Below are positions 10,155 to 22,104 of a DNA stretch of 64,000 nt, one piece after another. Within the stretch, counting starts at the first letter, position 1. Every line of letters begins with the position of its first letter. Made by a program: the position numbers and the translations under genes. The stretch covers positions 26,761,301 through 26,825,300 of the forward strand of contig JAFMSR010000002.1 of the NCBI GenBank assembly GCA_022818135.1, given 5' to 3'. This DNA comes from Saxidomus purpurata. Lineage: Eukaryota; Mollusca; Bivalvia; Venerida; Veneridae. The notes beneath the pieces are model-generated. The model had not been told where the DNA came from. It was given only the letters and a program-made list of their open reading frames with translations, and did not search any database.

Positions 10155-11566
10155 TTAAAGCTGCTCACTCTCAGTTACCGTTGAAAAAAATATTTTTCCA
10201 AATAATTGACATTCTTAACTAAAAGCTAGAATGAAACAAGAGCTGTCCCTCACAAGTGACGAATGCCCCCGAAAGAGGTGCCTCACAGTCTGTGTCCTCT
10301 CCATGTGCTCAATAAATGTGCTATGTAATTTTAAAATCCTTCAATGCATGACAGAGTAACCATGCATACAGTTTTCCATTACTTTAAACACTAAGTGTGA
10401 CCTTGACCTTTGAGGTAGGGACTTGGGTCTTGCACACGACACATCCGCTTGATGTGCTAGACATTTGTGCCAAGTTATTTTAAAATCCTTCAAAGCATAA
10501 TAAAGTTATAGTCCGGACACAAATGTATGCATATATACAGGATTCCATTACCTATAAACTCTAAGTGTGACCTTGACCTTTGTGGTAGGGATGTGGGTCT
10601 TGCACGCGACACGTCGTCTTGATGTGCTAGACATGTGTGCCATATTATTTTAAAATCCTTCAAGGCATGACAAAGTTACAGTCCGAACGAATGTGTGCAT
10701 ATATGCATATATAGAGGAATCCATTACCTTCAAACTCTAAGTGTGACCTTGACCTTTGAGCTAGGGACAAGGGTCTTGCACGCGACACGTCGTCTTGATG
10801 TGCTAGACATTTGTGCCGAGTTATTTTAAAATCCTTCAATGCATGACAAAGTTACAGTCCGGACACGAATGTGTGCATATATGCATATATAGAGGAATCC
10901 ATTACCTTCAAACTCTAAGTGTGACCTTGACCTTTGAGCTAGGGACGTGGGTCTTGCACGCGACACGTCGTCTTGATGTGCTAGACATGTGTGCCTAGTT
11001 ATTTTAAAATCCTTCAATGCATGACAAAGTTACAGTCCGGACACGAATGTGTGCATATATAGAGGATTCCATAACCTTCATACTCCAAGTGTGACCTTCA
11101 CCTTTGAGGTAGGGATGTGGGTCTTGCACGCGACACGTCGTCTTGATGTGCTAGACATGTGTGCCAAGTTATTTTAAAATCCTTCAATGCATGACAAAGT
11201 TACAGTCCGGACACGAATTTGTAAGTGGGGACGCACGGACGGACGGACAGACGGACAGACGGTGCGATTTTAATATGCCACCCTTCGGGGGCATAAAAAT
11301 AAGCAAAAATCTATGTAGGAATTAGCAGAAATCGATTAAAAAGGTCGGTTACACGGCACCGCTACACTATATGTTCATATTGAAATTTCAAAAGCGTTTG
11401 CAACGCTTTTGAAAATGGTAGCGTATTTTTTTTAAATTTAGAGATATTCGTGACATGAATTTATACTAGAGCCTTTTTATATGACCATATATTCTTAAAT
11501 ACGTTATTTACATACAGTTTGAAGAACTTTATTTTTTAACCTAACTCTGAGAGCGAGCAGCTTTAA
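10155..11566. mobile_element. MITE family A copy nested in B and carrying C
   Basis: Both ends (AGCTGCTCACTCTCAG; GAGAGCGAGCAGCT) sit next to TTAA (10155-10158 and 11563-11566). The element is in inverted internal orientation relative to the copy at 2787. Its body is interrupted at about 10236 by family C and resumes at about 11297 with ATAAGCAAAAATCTA. Confidence 0.8.
10237..11296 (+). mobile_element. Family C element with ~175-bp internal tandem units
   Basis: Starts ACAAGAGCTGTCCCTCAC, carries subterminal inverted repeats ATGCCCCCGAA and TTCGGGGGCAT, and contains about five units of roughly 175 bp. Each unit has TTGATGTGCTAGACAT, TTATTTTAAAATCCTTCAA, CAGTCCGGACACGAA and GTGTGACCTTGACCTTTGA. 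A (GGAC)n tract precedes the 3' end. The short frames in both directions are repeat translations. Confidence 0.8.
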
Positions 11567-11842
11567 AGTTTCAGGTATGCATTTCCCAGTCATTATCGAT
11601 AAAATCAGCGGTTCAATTATACATCAGTACCGTAAACCATTCAATAATCTATGTAGAGGTGTTGTACAATTAATGGGTGGATGCAGAAGCCTCTACATGT
11701 ATATTGATTAATTGTGGGAAAATGAGACATTTTTCGCCATAGGTTCTTCTTTGAAATTGTATTTATTTATCATTTTACGTTCTTTGAACACATAATCAAC
11801 GTTACGAGAATATAATCTGCTAGATGTAGGGAGTGCCTCTTT

Positions 11843-12360
11843 TAGATTGTATTTATCTATTTTACGTTCATTGAACACGGAAGAATATAGTTTGCTAGGT
11901 TTGCTAGATGTTAACTAGGAAGTCTGCCGCTTTTTCTCATAACTTCTGATGCCTTGTTGTTGATTGGTGTAGTGTTGAGTATTACTTTTCTTATTTACAT
12001 ATAAACATCTGGGTACTGGATACATGCTAGTTATATATTATAAATATTACTATCTACATAATGAATACTCTTGCCAAAACATCTTTGCATGTTCTGTCCA
12101 AATGAGGACTTAGAAACAGGAAATTATATCCTAAGATGATAATTATATCAGCTACCTTACTCCGTTACCTGCGGAAAAGTTATTAATTACAGATTTAAAG
12201 GAGCAAGATAAGAACTCTGTTTACATCTCCATGGCTGTTCTTCTCATATAGTCATTCTGCGACTGCTGCATGTTAGCAGGTTGTAGGTTGAACAAACGCA
12301 GTAGAGGGTCACATATAAGAACATTTCTGTAAAATTATTTAAAACGTTACTTGTTTCAAA
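11843..12360. other. AT-rich intergenic sequence
   Basis: No exon, RNA gene or defined repeat boundary recognised. Confidence 0.35.
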
Positions 12361-12365
12361 GACGA

Positions 12366-13033
12366 TTTTTTGTCCCCGAAGAGTGGCATATTAAAATTGC
12401 ACTGTCCGTCTGTGCGTCCGCCCTTACAGTTTATCGTGTCCGGGCTGTAACTTTCATGCATTGAAGGACTTTAAAATAACTAAGCACACATTTTCAGCAC
12501 ATCGAGATGACGTAACGCATGCAATACCCATGTCCCTACCGCAAAAGTGAAGGTCACAGATAGAGCTTGAAAGTATTAGTAATAAAAACAAAATCATGTA
12601 TATATGCACACATTCCTGTCCGGACTGTAACTTTTGTCATGCATTGAAGGACTTGGCACAACTGTTCAGCACATCAAGACGACATATCATGTGCAAGACC
12701 AACGTCCCTACCTCAAAGGTCAAGGTCACACTAAGTGTTTATGGGTAATGGAATCCTGTTTACACACTAAGAATTTGATTGAATATAAAATACTTGGCAC
12801 AAATGTTCAGCACATCAAGACGACGTGTCGCATACAAGACCAACGTCCCTACTTCAAAGGTGAAGGTCACACTTAGAGTTTAAAGGTAATGAAATACTGT
12901 ATGCATGGTAACTGTCATGCATGGAAGAATTTTAGAATTACATGGCACTATTGTTGAGCACATAGAGAGGACAGAGACTATGAGACACCTCTTTCGGGGC
13001 TTTTCGTCACTTACGAGGGACAGCTCTTGCTTT
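12366..13033 (-). mobile_element. Family C element, inverted shorter copy
   Basis: Reads in reverse: GTCCCCGAAGAGTGGCATA at the left, GAGGGACAGCTCTTGC at the right, with about three internal units containing CAAAGGTCAAGGTCACAC. It has fewer units than the copy at 10237. Confidence 0.75.
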
Positions 13034-13194
13034 AAGTTCACAATTCAATCATATACAGAAACCTACCTCTGTCCCTTTTGGCCATCTTTTATGATAAATC
13101 AACCAAAGAACATTTTTGTGAAATTATTTTGTAATCGAGCCATAATCTCAACTTTACTTTATAAACATAATAATAAAAACAAAAATAATATCAA

Positions 13195-13238
13195 ACAGGG
13201 AATGCCACGTACCAAAAACGCAGCCTCCCCAAAGTCAT
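13195..13238. repeat. Family I end fragment
   Basis: AGGGAATGCCACGTACC and ACGCAGCCTCCCC preceded by an A-rich (AATAAAAAC)-like tail; the same end as at 3580-3640, inverted. Confidence 0.6.
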
Positions 13239-13602
13239 TTTGACTATGGATTCAGGTTACTACATATGTTTATGTAAAATAAGTTACTCCCACCCTCCAT
13301 AGTGCAGTCGCTTTTGACCAAAGGGGCATGATTTTAACAAATTGGAGGATGAATTCTAGACATTGCAACAAATAAAAAATCTAAGCTTCATAGAATGGGG
13401 TGAACCAGCAAAACCGGTTCCGCTGATACGGATGTGCTAGACCAAATTCGTTAACACAAAGATACGTGAGCTTACATTTTGAGTATTTCTAACATTTACG
13501 GGTGGTGCATTGAAACAACTAGATGGATGTTGAGAAGAACACTTGTGCCGCCATCTTATACTTCGTCAGAATAACCAATAATTTCGTGACAAAATTTAAG
13601 TA

Positions 13603-14268
13603 CAACAAGAGCCATGTTAGACATGGAAAAGTTTGAGTTTTGGTTCTTGGACATTGTACTGCATCTTAATGTCCTCTATGACTGTATTCAGGTTCAGTAT
13701 TTGAGGAGTTATGGCCCTGACAAGAAAAAGAAATAAAGGGAGATAATTCAAATATAGGACAAGCTAGAGTTTAGGTCCTTTAGCACTGCTAATTTTTCTC
13801 AATGTCCTCTGTATGTGTGTAAAGTTTAAACAAATTCCTTTGAATACTTTAAGAGTTATGTTCCTCACAAAAGTGTTTTATAAAACATCAATAAGGGGAG
13901 ATAACTCAAAAATAGAGTAAGGTATGGTTATGGTTCTTAAACACGCGTTTCCGGACGATAACTCGAGAACGCGTGGGCCTAGCATCTTGAAATTTAGTGT
14001 GGAGGTTGGTCATGACCAGCAGATGACCCCTATTGAATTTGAGGTCAAAGGTGCAGGCCACCGGGGCCACATGATTTTTTTTGTAAGGCCAAATAAATAT
14101 TACAACTTTATTTTTCTTAATGGCCAAAAATTGTATTTCTTTTTAGGCCAAAAATGCTTATTTTAAAATGGGGACTTTTACTTTAAAAACGGGTTCTTTG
14201 ATAGTTCAACACATTACTGATTGCATCAATGGGGTCATATATGTTTTACAAGCAGCTCTTGTTAACAT
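13603..14268. mobile_element. Non-autonomous element with AACAAGAGC ends
   Basis: Starts AACAAGAGCCATG and ends GCAGCTCTTGTTAAC, giving short inverted ends. Inside are two related units with TTGAGTTTTGGTTCTT / TAGAGTTTAGGTCCTT and AGGAGTTATGG / AAGAGTTATG, then a more unique 3' part. A 73-80 codon frame on each strand (13906-14166) has no known domain. Confidence 0.5.
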
Positions 14269-14269
14269 G

Positions 14270-14940
14270 AGTTTGGAGGTAACAACAAATTATGCTAATA
14301 AATATGAACTATTTACGAAGTAAAATTATATAACCATTCATGAAAGACTGAAAACGCAATTATATTTTATTGACCCTTTCATGATTGATAATCCAATCAA
14401 AAATTACTAAATAAGTTTGACAGGTTACCAACTCCCGGTCAAAAGCGAGCTGAATACGGCTGCGCCGAAAAAGACCACATCAAATACATATACATCGAAT
14501 CGCAAGAGTGACAACTATGCCGGGCTCTACAAAAAGCTCTGAACATGCTGATTATCTTCGTATTATCTATGATAATAAGCAGTTTATGAAGTTTCATTGA
14601 ATTCAAGTCTGTTGCCCGGACAAAAATGTGTGACGGACTGGCGGACGGACAAGGGATAAGATAACTAAATATCACAAGAACAAACATTATGTTTGACATT
14701 GACAACACAAATGATTTTGACTGTTGGGTTGTAAATGTCACCTGTATGGCATACACAAGGTTTTTATCCAGTGATCTAGGTTTTGGCCTCAGATTACCCA
14801 TATTCATATTCAATTTAATCAAGACAATCATACTGACTAAGTAAGAATGAAAAATGCAACCTCTATTGTGTACGCATGATTAATCTACAATTTTACCCCG
14901 TGACCTAGTTGTTGCCCCTAGATGACCCATGTTCAAACTC
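14270..14940. repeat. Degenerate dispersed repeats
   Basis: Includes a GGACTGGCGGACGGACAAGGG end at about 14635 and units with CCAGTGATCTAGGTTTTGGC and CCCCGTGACCTAGTT. They resemble the tandem units of 6300-6735. Confidence 0.4.
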
Positions 14941-14941
14941 T

Positions 14942-15105
14942 ACATAGATTATTGAATGGTTTACGGTACTGCAGTATATTTTATACAGCTGATTTTATCG
15001 ATAATGACTGGGAATGCATAGCATAGGTTAAGTTATGATGATTCTATTATTTATGTTTTGGAGGTTATTTAGTTCGACATCAGTTATAGGGTATGTCCCT
15101 TTAAT
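14942..15105. repeat. MITE family B half copy
   Basis: Matches the inverted right half of B: GATTATTGAATGGTTTACGG, TATCGATAATGACTGGGAAT and the end TATAGGGTATGTCCCTTTAA. Confidence 0.7.
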
Positions 15106-15109
15106 CCGT

Positions 15110-15654
15110 TTTTAAGCAGGATCGCAAACACGGTCCACACGCGTTTCAGCTAAACTCGATCTACATTTCAAGCCAAAGGAGAAACCAAGGTTGTTCAAAT
15201 TGTCAGGCTTTTTGATAAGTCATTTTCAAAATTAGCATTAAAATGAACGTCTGTAACAGAAATATGAAATAAAGTTTTATTCAATGTGCACGAATCACGC
15301 GATTTGTCTTCGGTTTTCGGGCACATGGCAAGTTTTAGTGTCAATGTCTTTTACTTTATCGTCCTTCAATTTTGTATACTATGCAGTTTTGAGACCCGAT
15401 CTAGATATAAATTCATTCAGGTTTTCCAGCCAAAAACAATCCAATATGTATAAGAAAATTGAGAAAGAAAGGCCTATTATGTTTTCTCTCTTACATACTT
15501 TTTTTTTTTAAAGAGGAAATAACCCGTTTCACTTCTTACATCTTTTTAAAGCATTAGTTGTAATTTCAGCATCTTATTTGAAAATAATGCTGTACGAACA
15601 CTTTGAAGGAAAATATTACTTTAACAGCTTAATGTACTGTGACATACAACCAGT
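15110..15654. other. Unassigned sequence
   Basis: No supported gene. A 75-codon plus-strand frame at 15284 lacks homology cues and ends in poly-T. Confidence 0.35.
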
Positions 15655-16115
15655 CTTTTAGCTCATCTGAGCATGTCCGTCTACGTGCGTTGTACGTCGT
15701 TTGTCGTCCACCAACAGTTTCTTCGAATAACATCTCCTTGGCCACAGTACTCATTTCAACCTACTTCATTGTTGCTTAGGTAGTCCTCTACCAAAATTGC
15801 TCAAATCGTTTCGCACCACTGCTCAAAATGGTCACAAGAGCTTAATATAGAAACGTTTTTAAACGACATCTCCTTAACCACTAAACCAATTCGCACCAAA
15901 CTCTACAGGATAGTTTCTTAAACGGTCCTCTACTAAAAGTGCTCAAGCGGTTTTTCTCCGCTGCACAAACCGACCATTAGAAATAGAAACGCGTTGTACA
16001 AAAAAGAAAAGCCATTGAACGACATCTCAACTGGGCCTGTTTCAACCAAACTTCACCGGATTGTTGCTTCGATAGTCCTCTTTTCAATGCTCAATTAACT
16101 CTAGTCAATTATCAC
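15655..16115. repeat. Dispersed repeat starting TAGCTCATCTGAGC
   Basis: Tandem units with GACATCTCCTTAACCAC, TCCTCTACNAAAA and TGCTCAA. The start is a variant of the AGCTCACCTGAGCA terminus at 38047. Confidence 0.5.
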
Positions 16116-17770
16116 CGTACCTTTATTATCAAGAATTATGTAAATATGATAATGCATTGCAAATGTTCTCTGTTGTTTTAGGTTAGCGATAAAGCGTCAT
16201 CATTGCCCTCTTTTCTTCGAGAAGCTGTTGCCTGATAATGGCTATTAAGAATAGGAATGCCTTTCATGACAAATGAGAGATCGTTAAAACTGAAAAAAGA
16301 GCTATTACTTGGATAGTTTGGTATTCTAACGTTCTTTCTAATGTGTCTACTAGAGAGAAAAATTATATTTGTCACCCCTAAAACGTATTAAGTCTGTGAT
16401 CATTATTGTAAATACTATTCTAGGTCTTGCGAAATGATGTCACATTTTGTGCGCAAATAATCATCACAGTACCTTATGCTCTAGAATATGTATAGAAGGT
16501 GGGTGACTTTAAATGACTTTTTCGAGCTTCAACCTTCCGCGTTGAATTCATAAGTCAGACTGTACGACATGTTGTTCATAGGAAAGATCGTTGAAAATGA
16601 ATTACAGTGAATGTGCATTGATGTTCACAGGCCACACAGGTAAAGTCACATGCTTGAACATCAATGTACAGGCAAGTGTAACCTTTGTATTGATTTCAAT
16701 GAAGGAAGTTCGCATGATCATTTACTCTACCATTCCAGTATCTAATGCAATCAGAGTCGAACAAAAGAGTTCTAAACCACAGGGGTTTGACACGTATTCA
16801 GGTTCTTCAGTTATCTTCAGTTATATTGTGTATACTATGACAATGGATCTTACTCGAGACAAACCTAACTGTTTATCTCGCTAATAAATGTCCTGTAATT
16901 TGAGCACCGTTTAATTTAACATTTATACGCAAACTGCATACTACAAAGTAACTGACAAAACACCAGCGAAAGTCTAAGTAATTTATGTTTGGCAAATAAC
17001 TGGCTTGATACACCGTGACTTGAATAACATGTACTATCAAACATGATTTCATTGAAACAATCACTATACTAAATGATTACAAGTGACATAAATTGAGTAA
17101 TACAAATATCAAGTCTGGTGTAACCGAGCCAGTCTGCTCTCGCCTCTCTTAGGGACAAGGCTGTTATATATTACACACTGTTGGGCCACCACGTTAGGAA
17201 ATGTTTTAGTACAAAACATAGTCCGAGCAAAGAACATGAATATGTTCTAAACACGACATTATACAAGATATTTCGGGATCGTCGTCCCAACAGCTCTTAA
17301 ATTTTTATAATGTTTTTGAACTACTTTGCATACATATAAAGGTTAATTGCACTAAATGCAAATTTTAATTAGAATGACGCGATGAATATCTATTTATTTA
17401 CATAATATTATTTATAAAAAAAATGTAAACGAACCCGTGATTTGGAAACTGCATATTGTAAATTGTCTCTTTCCCTGGCATTGATAGATGGCAGTACACC
17501 AACGATTAAATTTTCGAACAAAACAAGACTTGAATTACAAGATCACGAAACATTTGCGTGTACGTTTTATTAAACAGAATGTTCGGAGGTGCAGTTGAAT
17601 TGTTTTCTTGAATAGCAAGGTTTTTAGAATAACTTTACTACGTAGAATTTACTTAAAACGAAAATGATATAACCAACCACCATTCGGTCGGTTGCTTTCA
17701 CAGCAAAAGTTATGTTTAACTTACTAAGTTTTTGTTTATTAGTGATAACAAATGTTGAAGTAGTTCCAGT
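16115..17770. other. Mostly unique sequence with one candidate exon
   Basis: Apart from the WD40-like segment near 16630, no repeat boundary, RNA gene or convincing exon is seen. It may be intronic. Confidence 0.3.
16591..16676 (+). CDS. WD40-like segment, possible exon
   Basis: The plus frame reads MNYSECALMFTGHTGKVTCL. The GHTGKVTCL core matches the start of a WD40 blade (GH dipeptide followed by V-x-C/S-L). Only one partial blade is present and the WD dipeptide is missing. An acceptor-like TTCACAG occurs inside it, so the true exon could begin at GHTG. No neighbouring blade exon was found. Confidence 0.22.
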
Positions 17771-17776
17771 ATTTGC

Positions 17777-18133
17777 TTAAAGCTGCTCGCTCTCAGATTT
17801 TCGTAAAAAAATAAAGTTCTGTATGTAAATAACGTATTTTAGAATATATGGCCATATAAAAAGGCGCCAGTATAAATTCATGTCACGTATATCTCTAAAT
17901 TTAAAAAATACGCTACCATTTTCAAAAGCGTTGCAAACGCTTTTGAAATTTCAATATAAACATATAGTGTAGCGATGCCGTGTAACCGATCTTTTCAATC
18001 GATTTCTGCAAATTCCTACCTAGATTTTTCTCTTATTTTTTTATTCTAGCCTTCAGTTTTACATTTATGAAGAAGAATTTCCTTCTTTTTTTAAAATATT
18101 TTTTCAACAGTTACTGAGAGCGAGCAGCTTTAA
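17777..18133. mobile_element. MITE family A, full-length copy
   Basis: TTAA on both sides, AGCTGCTCGCTCTCAG start and CTGAGAGCGAGCAGCT end. The internal CAAAAGCGTTGCAAACGCTTTTG hairpin is intact. Confidence 0.85.
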
Positions 18134-18201
18134 AATTAAAAACTTACAATGTTATGTCCATATCTAACCCGCACCACGGATAGAGGAAAATATTATTTTA
18201 C

Positions 18202-18306
18202 TTTTGCAGCCAGTGCTCATCCGTGCAGTTTTCATCATAACCAACGCCACTGTTCTGAAGCAAGTCAGTACATTTCAGCGGACATCCCTTTGTACAATAA
18301 TTGGTA
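18202..18306 (-). CDS. Candidate cysteine-rich exon, unrecognised
   Basis: On the minus strand, after AATCAG at 18307-18312, one frame is open for 105 nt to AAAA|GTAAAA. It encodes TNYCTKGCPLKCTDLLQNSG and then YDENCTDEHWLQ. The C-x3-C-x3-C pattern followed by a fourth Cys suggests an extracellular disulfide-bonded segment. Another frame across the same bases is longer (18265-18600) but has no such pattern. The family is unknown and the splice sites are only moderately good. Confidence 0.28.
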
Positions 18307-18825
18307 CTGATTGACGATTAGCAAGGTGAGTCTAGGTACATGTGCACTTTTAATCTGTTCCTGGGTAAAAACATTCAGCAACAAAAAATTATCTACATGT
18401 ACCAATGATTTGAGCAATGGCAATGTTTTATCTTTGTTTAACCACAAAGTGGTACAAACGCAATGTGGTACTTTTTGGTAGTACAAAACGTGTTGGAAAG
18501 GTGCAAACAATTTGGCAAGGATTATGGGCTGGAACGTCTTTTGGCATATTTTCATCAGTGAGATTAATGAGTACTTTCGACTGTTCAAATTTTCTTGCAT
18601 TTCAGATCGGCATTTCCGGTTATTTTACCCATGCCGGAAAAATCGGTCTGGCACCCGTCCTATGCCAGACGACTCTCGTGAATTGCTTGTGACGTAACGT
18701 TTTACTCATTGTGACATCATTTTCCCAAACACAACATCTGAATTTCGATTGTTTTTCTATGAAAATGCATCATTTCGATAAGTTTTAATTAAGAAAACGG
18801 TATGCAAGAAAAAGTTTCAATCATG

Positions 18826-18960
18826 AGGCATTTGGTTCAGATGGAAATATCCGTCACCTCGGGTAACTGTTTTGCGTGAACTCGGCAGAGCCTCGTTCCT
18901 GCAAAATCAGTTACCCTCTGTAACTGATATTTCGATCGGAACCTCGTGCTAATGACAGAA
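18826..18960. repeat. Fold-back repeat family K
   Basis: GGTAACTGTTTTGCG, GCCTCGTTCCTGCAAAA and CAGTTACCCTCTG form imperfect inverted repeats. The same theme (TAACTGTTTT..., GAGGCTCCGTCGAG) recurs at the window end (63916-64000). Confidence 0.45.
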
Positions 18961-19691
18961 ACTATGATACTGTCATTGGTTGACGTTGTCTATCGGCCAA
19001 GTGCAACATATATTTTACTTTTGGTAGTTATAGAACCTTGCCTGGACAATCCAAATCGAGAACAACCCTTTATTTCATGAAAAAGTTATTAGTACTTTAG
19101 AACAAATGTAACGCACCCTAAATGTTCTAAACTAGCTAAGGCACATCCGATGAACGAGGGCCTCGTACAAATCTTTGGTGACTTTTTATATCGAACTTTA
19201 CCAGTAATCAACTTTACGATATCAAGTACAGAAAATTTCAAATATCATAAAGTAACTAACGTTGACGGGCATATATAGCCAGATATATCGATAATATTTG
19301 CCATATTCTTTCTAAATATCGTCGTAATTGAAGTAAAACTATTCATTTTTTAAAAGAAAAAAGCGACACAACTAACGACCAGTAGGTGCAAAGCCTGTGC
19401 AAAACTAAACACCCATCTTCCTATAAAGCGTAAATGTCTCTTTACGGGAACAATGTAAACAAGTACTATCAATTTTCTATGTATTGTTTTTAATACAACA
19501 AAGCATTAAACAACCTTTTATTTCACATTTCGTCTGCTTTCTTGTTATTATTTTCAAGATTAATTGCAAAGTATGTGTTACTGGCAAGAATATAATCGTG
19601 AATAACATGACACAGCTTTATGCTGGTATAGATATATAAGTTGTTGATGCTTGATTGATCAGAATTTGGCGTGCATTATCCTAATAAACAA

Positions 19692-20065
19692 TCGTGGTTG
19701 TGCTCTGACCACAACGACATAGAGGAATTTCAACAAGAATTTTCAGAAAAAGATGGTGAATCAAGGAGCGACATTATATCCCAAATCGTGTGTAAAAGAT
19801 GTGTGGTCATCGAAGCCCATAGTGGAACCTACAGGTACCAAAGGTTTGTTGCTGTCAATAGAAGTTTTAAAAGTGGCAAGTGTTAGTTTGGATCTCATCT
19901 ACTAGGAAAGGTTGCTCCATTTGCGAAATACTGATGGATAGGAATGAGATGAAATACAAAGAAGTTCAAGCTGGGATAGCCGATACATTACCACAGTTAC
20001 GTAAATTGTAGCTTGACGTTTTTTGGGGACAAGTGAAGAGAAGAAAGGTGAGACCAGATTTTATT
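19692..20065 (+). other. Coding-like insertion in the first duplicated block
   Basis: Relative to the paralogous block at 30655-30760, this stretch is extra. Its first frame continues from 19671 to 19886 (CSDHNDIEEFQQEFSEKDGE ... CKRCVVIEAHSGTYRYQRF). A shifted frame then continues with CSICEILMDRNEMKYKEVQA, and a GTGAGA donor-like site follows at about 20048. Non-repetitive polar composition suggests protein-coding ancestry with at least one frame break, such as a retrocopy or exon remnant. The family is not recognised. Confidence 0.3.
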
Positions 20066-20880
20066 TCATTTCAGCAACATAATAAGTTTATGTTTACGTC
20101 TTCTTTGAGAAAGAGTTTCCTATCCAACTTCTTTTTGTATATCGTGAATGGCCCCTGCTACAGTCCTATCTGCCTCGTGTTGAATTTTGTCTAGTTCTTG
20201 TTTCTCATAGACAGGTCAGTTGTCCAATACAACATCGAAATTAGCAAATACCGGTCTATGTCATTAAATGGGGCTTTTTTATTTCTGAGGTTTCTAAAGT
20301 TACATGTACGTAAACATTAATCACGAATTAAAGTGAACGTTTGTAATAAGTTAAAATGGTGTGTATTTCAGAATGCTTATAAAGTGATATAAAAAACAAA
20401 GAACAAGCATTAAATTACATCATAATGCTAATGCAACTAAGATGTCAGGCAGGAACTTTTCCGTGGTTTTAATTTGTGTCACCTAGATTGCATTTTCTTG
20501 GTGTGACCTTTTGTTTTTAAACAAATAAGAGCTTTTAACGGCATCTATTTTCGGCGTTTGATACTCTATATACCGTCGCTGTGAAGACTAGCATAACATA
20601 AAGTCAAAACTGTCAAGGAATGATTTGTAGTCTCCGACCAAATTTATATCTTTCAGAGGAAGTGAAAGCAGTTTTAATGACTGTTGCGATTAATGTTTGG
20701 AAGACAAATTGATGTAGCAAAACCTTTTGTCCTGCAATATCATTAAATTGAGGGTTTTTTTCAAAATACTTGCACTGAACTATTTTTCCATTGCTTAGCT
20801 AGGTCAGGCCCGGTGTATCTTTTTAAGCTCTGATATTTAAGTCTAACCCTGTGATGTTTTTTGTGACCACAGTACATTTT

Positions 20881-21958
20881 TGTGTCGCCCTTTCGGAGAA
20901 AAGGCGATACATAGGGATCGCTTTGTCCGTCGGTCCGTCCGTCCGTCCGTCCGTCACACAAACTTAACGTTGGCTATAACTTTGGCATTTCTTAAGATTT
21001 CTTCATCAAACTTTACAATTGTATTGCTTATGACAATAGGGTCATGATGCCACCAAATTTTGTAGGTCAAAGTCATATTTGACAGAGTTATGCCCCTTTT
21101 TGTACGTGGATTTTGTCATGAAAACTTAACGTTGGCTATAACTTTGCCATTTCTTAAGATTTCTTCATCAAACTTTACAGTTGTATTGCTTATGAAATAA
21201 GGGTCGTGATGCTGCCAAATTGTGTAGGTCAAGGTCATATTTGACAGAGTTATGCCCCTTTTTATACTTAGATTTTTGCTATAACTTTGCCATTTCTTAA
21301 GATTTCTTTATCAAACTTTCAAATTGTATTTCTTATGTCAAAAGGGTTGTGATGCCGCCAAATTGTGTAGGTCAAGGTCATATTTAACAGAGTTATGCCC
21401 CTTTTTGTACTTAGATTTTGTCACGAAAACTTAACGTTGGCTATAACTTTGCCATTTCTTAAGATTTCTTCATCAAACTTTCAAATTGCATTGCTTATGA
21501 CATAAGGGTCATGATGCCGCCAAAGTTTGTAGGTCAAGGTCATATTTGACAGAGTTATGCCCCTTTATATATTTAGATTTTTGCTATAACTTTGTCATTT
21601 CTTAAGATTTCTTTATCAAACTTTCAAATTATATTGCTTATGTCAAAAGGGTTGTGATGCCGCCAAATTTTGTAGGTCAAGGTCTTATTTGACAGAGTTA
21701 TGCCCCTTTTTGTACTTAGATTTTGTCACGAAAACTTAATGTTGGCTATAACTTTGCCATTTCTTAAGATTTCTTCATCAAACTTTCAAATTGTATTGCT
21801 TATGACATAAGGGTCATGATGCCGCCAAAGTTTGTAGGTCAAGGTCATATTTGACAGAGTTATGCCCCTTTTTACACTTAGATTTTGTCACAAAATTGTT
21901 GGTTATTCTGACAAAGCATAAGAGGGCGACACAAGTGTTCTACTGAACACCCATCTAG
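20881..21958. mobile_element. Family D element with ~150-bp tandem units
   Basis: Ends are GTGTCGCCCTTTCGG and GAGGGCGACACAAG, an inverted pair. A (CCGT)n tract lies at 20925-20955. About six units carry CTATAACTTTGCCATTTC, ATGCCGCCAAATT, GTAGGTCAAGGTCATATT and GACAGAGTTATGCCCC. No transposase gene. Confidence 0.75.
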
Positions 21959-22104
21959 TTATCTTTGTTAGTGCAACCTGATCCTGATTATTATCCCTTT
22001 GCACAATTAACGGCCACATTTAAGTTAAAAGATCAACAAGTCCATTTTTCGAAATCCAATAGGACTGGGGTAAATGTTATACAAACAAGTATAGACTTAT
22101 ATTG

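Larger units (their letters stand above)
10071..11842. mobile_element. MITE family B copy split by nested A and C elements
   Basis: The left part (10071-10154) has ACACCCTTTAACTGATACC and AAACATAAATAATAGAATC. The right part (11567-11842) resumes with TTTCAGGTATGC, CAATTAATGGGTGGATG and ends GTAGGGAGTGCCTCTTT. Family B has ends like TTAAAGGGACATACCCT and AGGGAGTGCCCCTTTAA. Family A is inserted at an internal TTAA. Confidence 0.75.

Noticed and set aside
10813..11017. Frames of 61-63 codons on both strands
   Set aside because: Identical frames recur in every unit of family C (for example 42145-42674); they are repeat translations.
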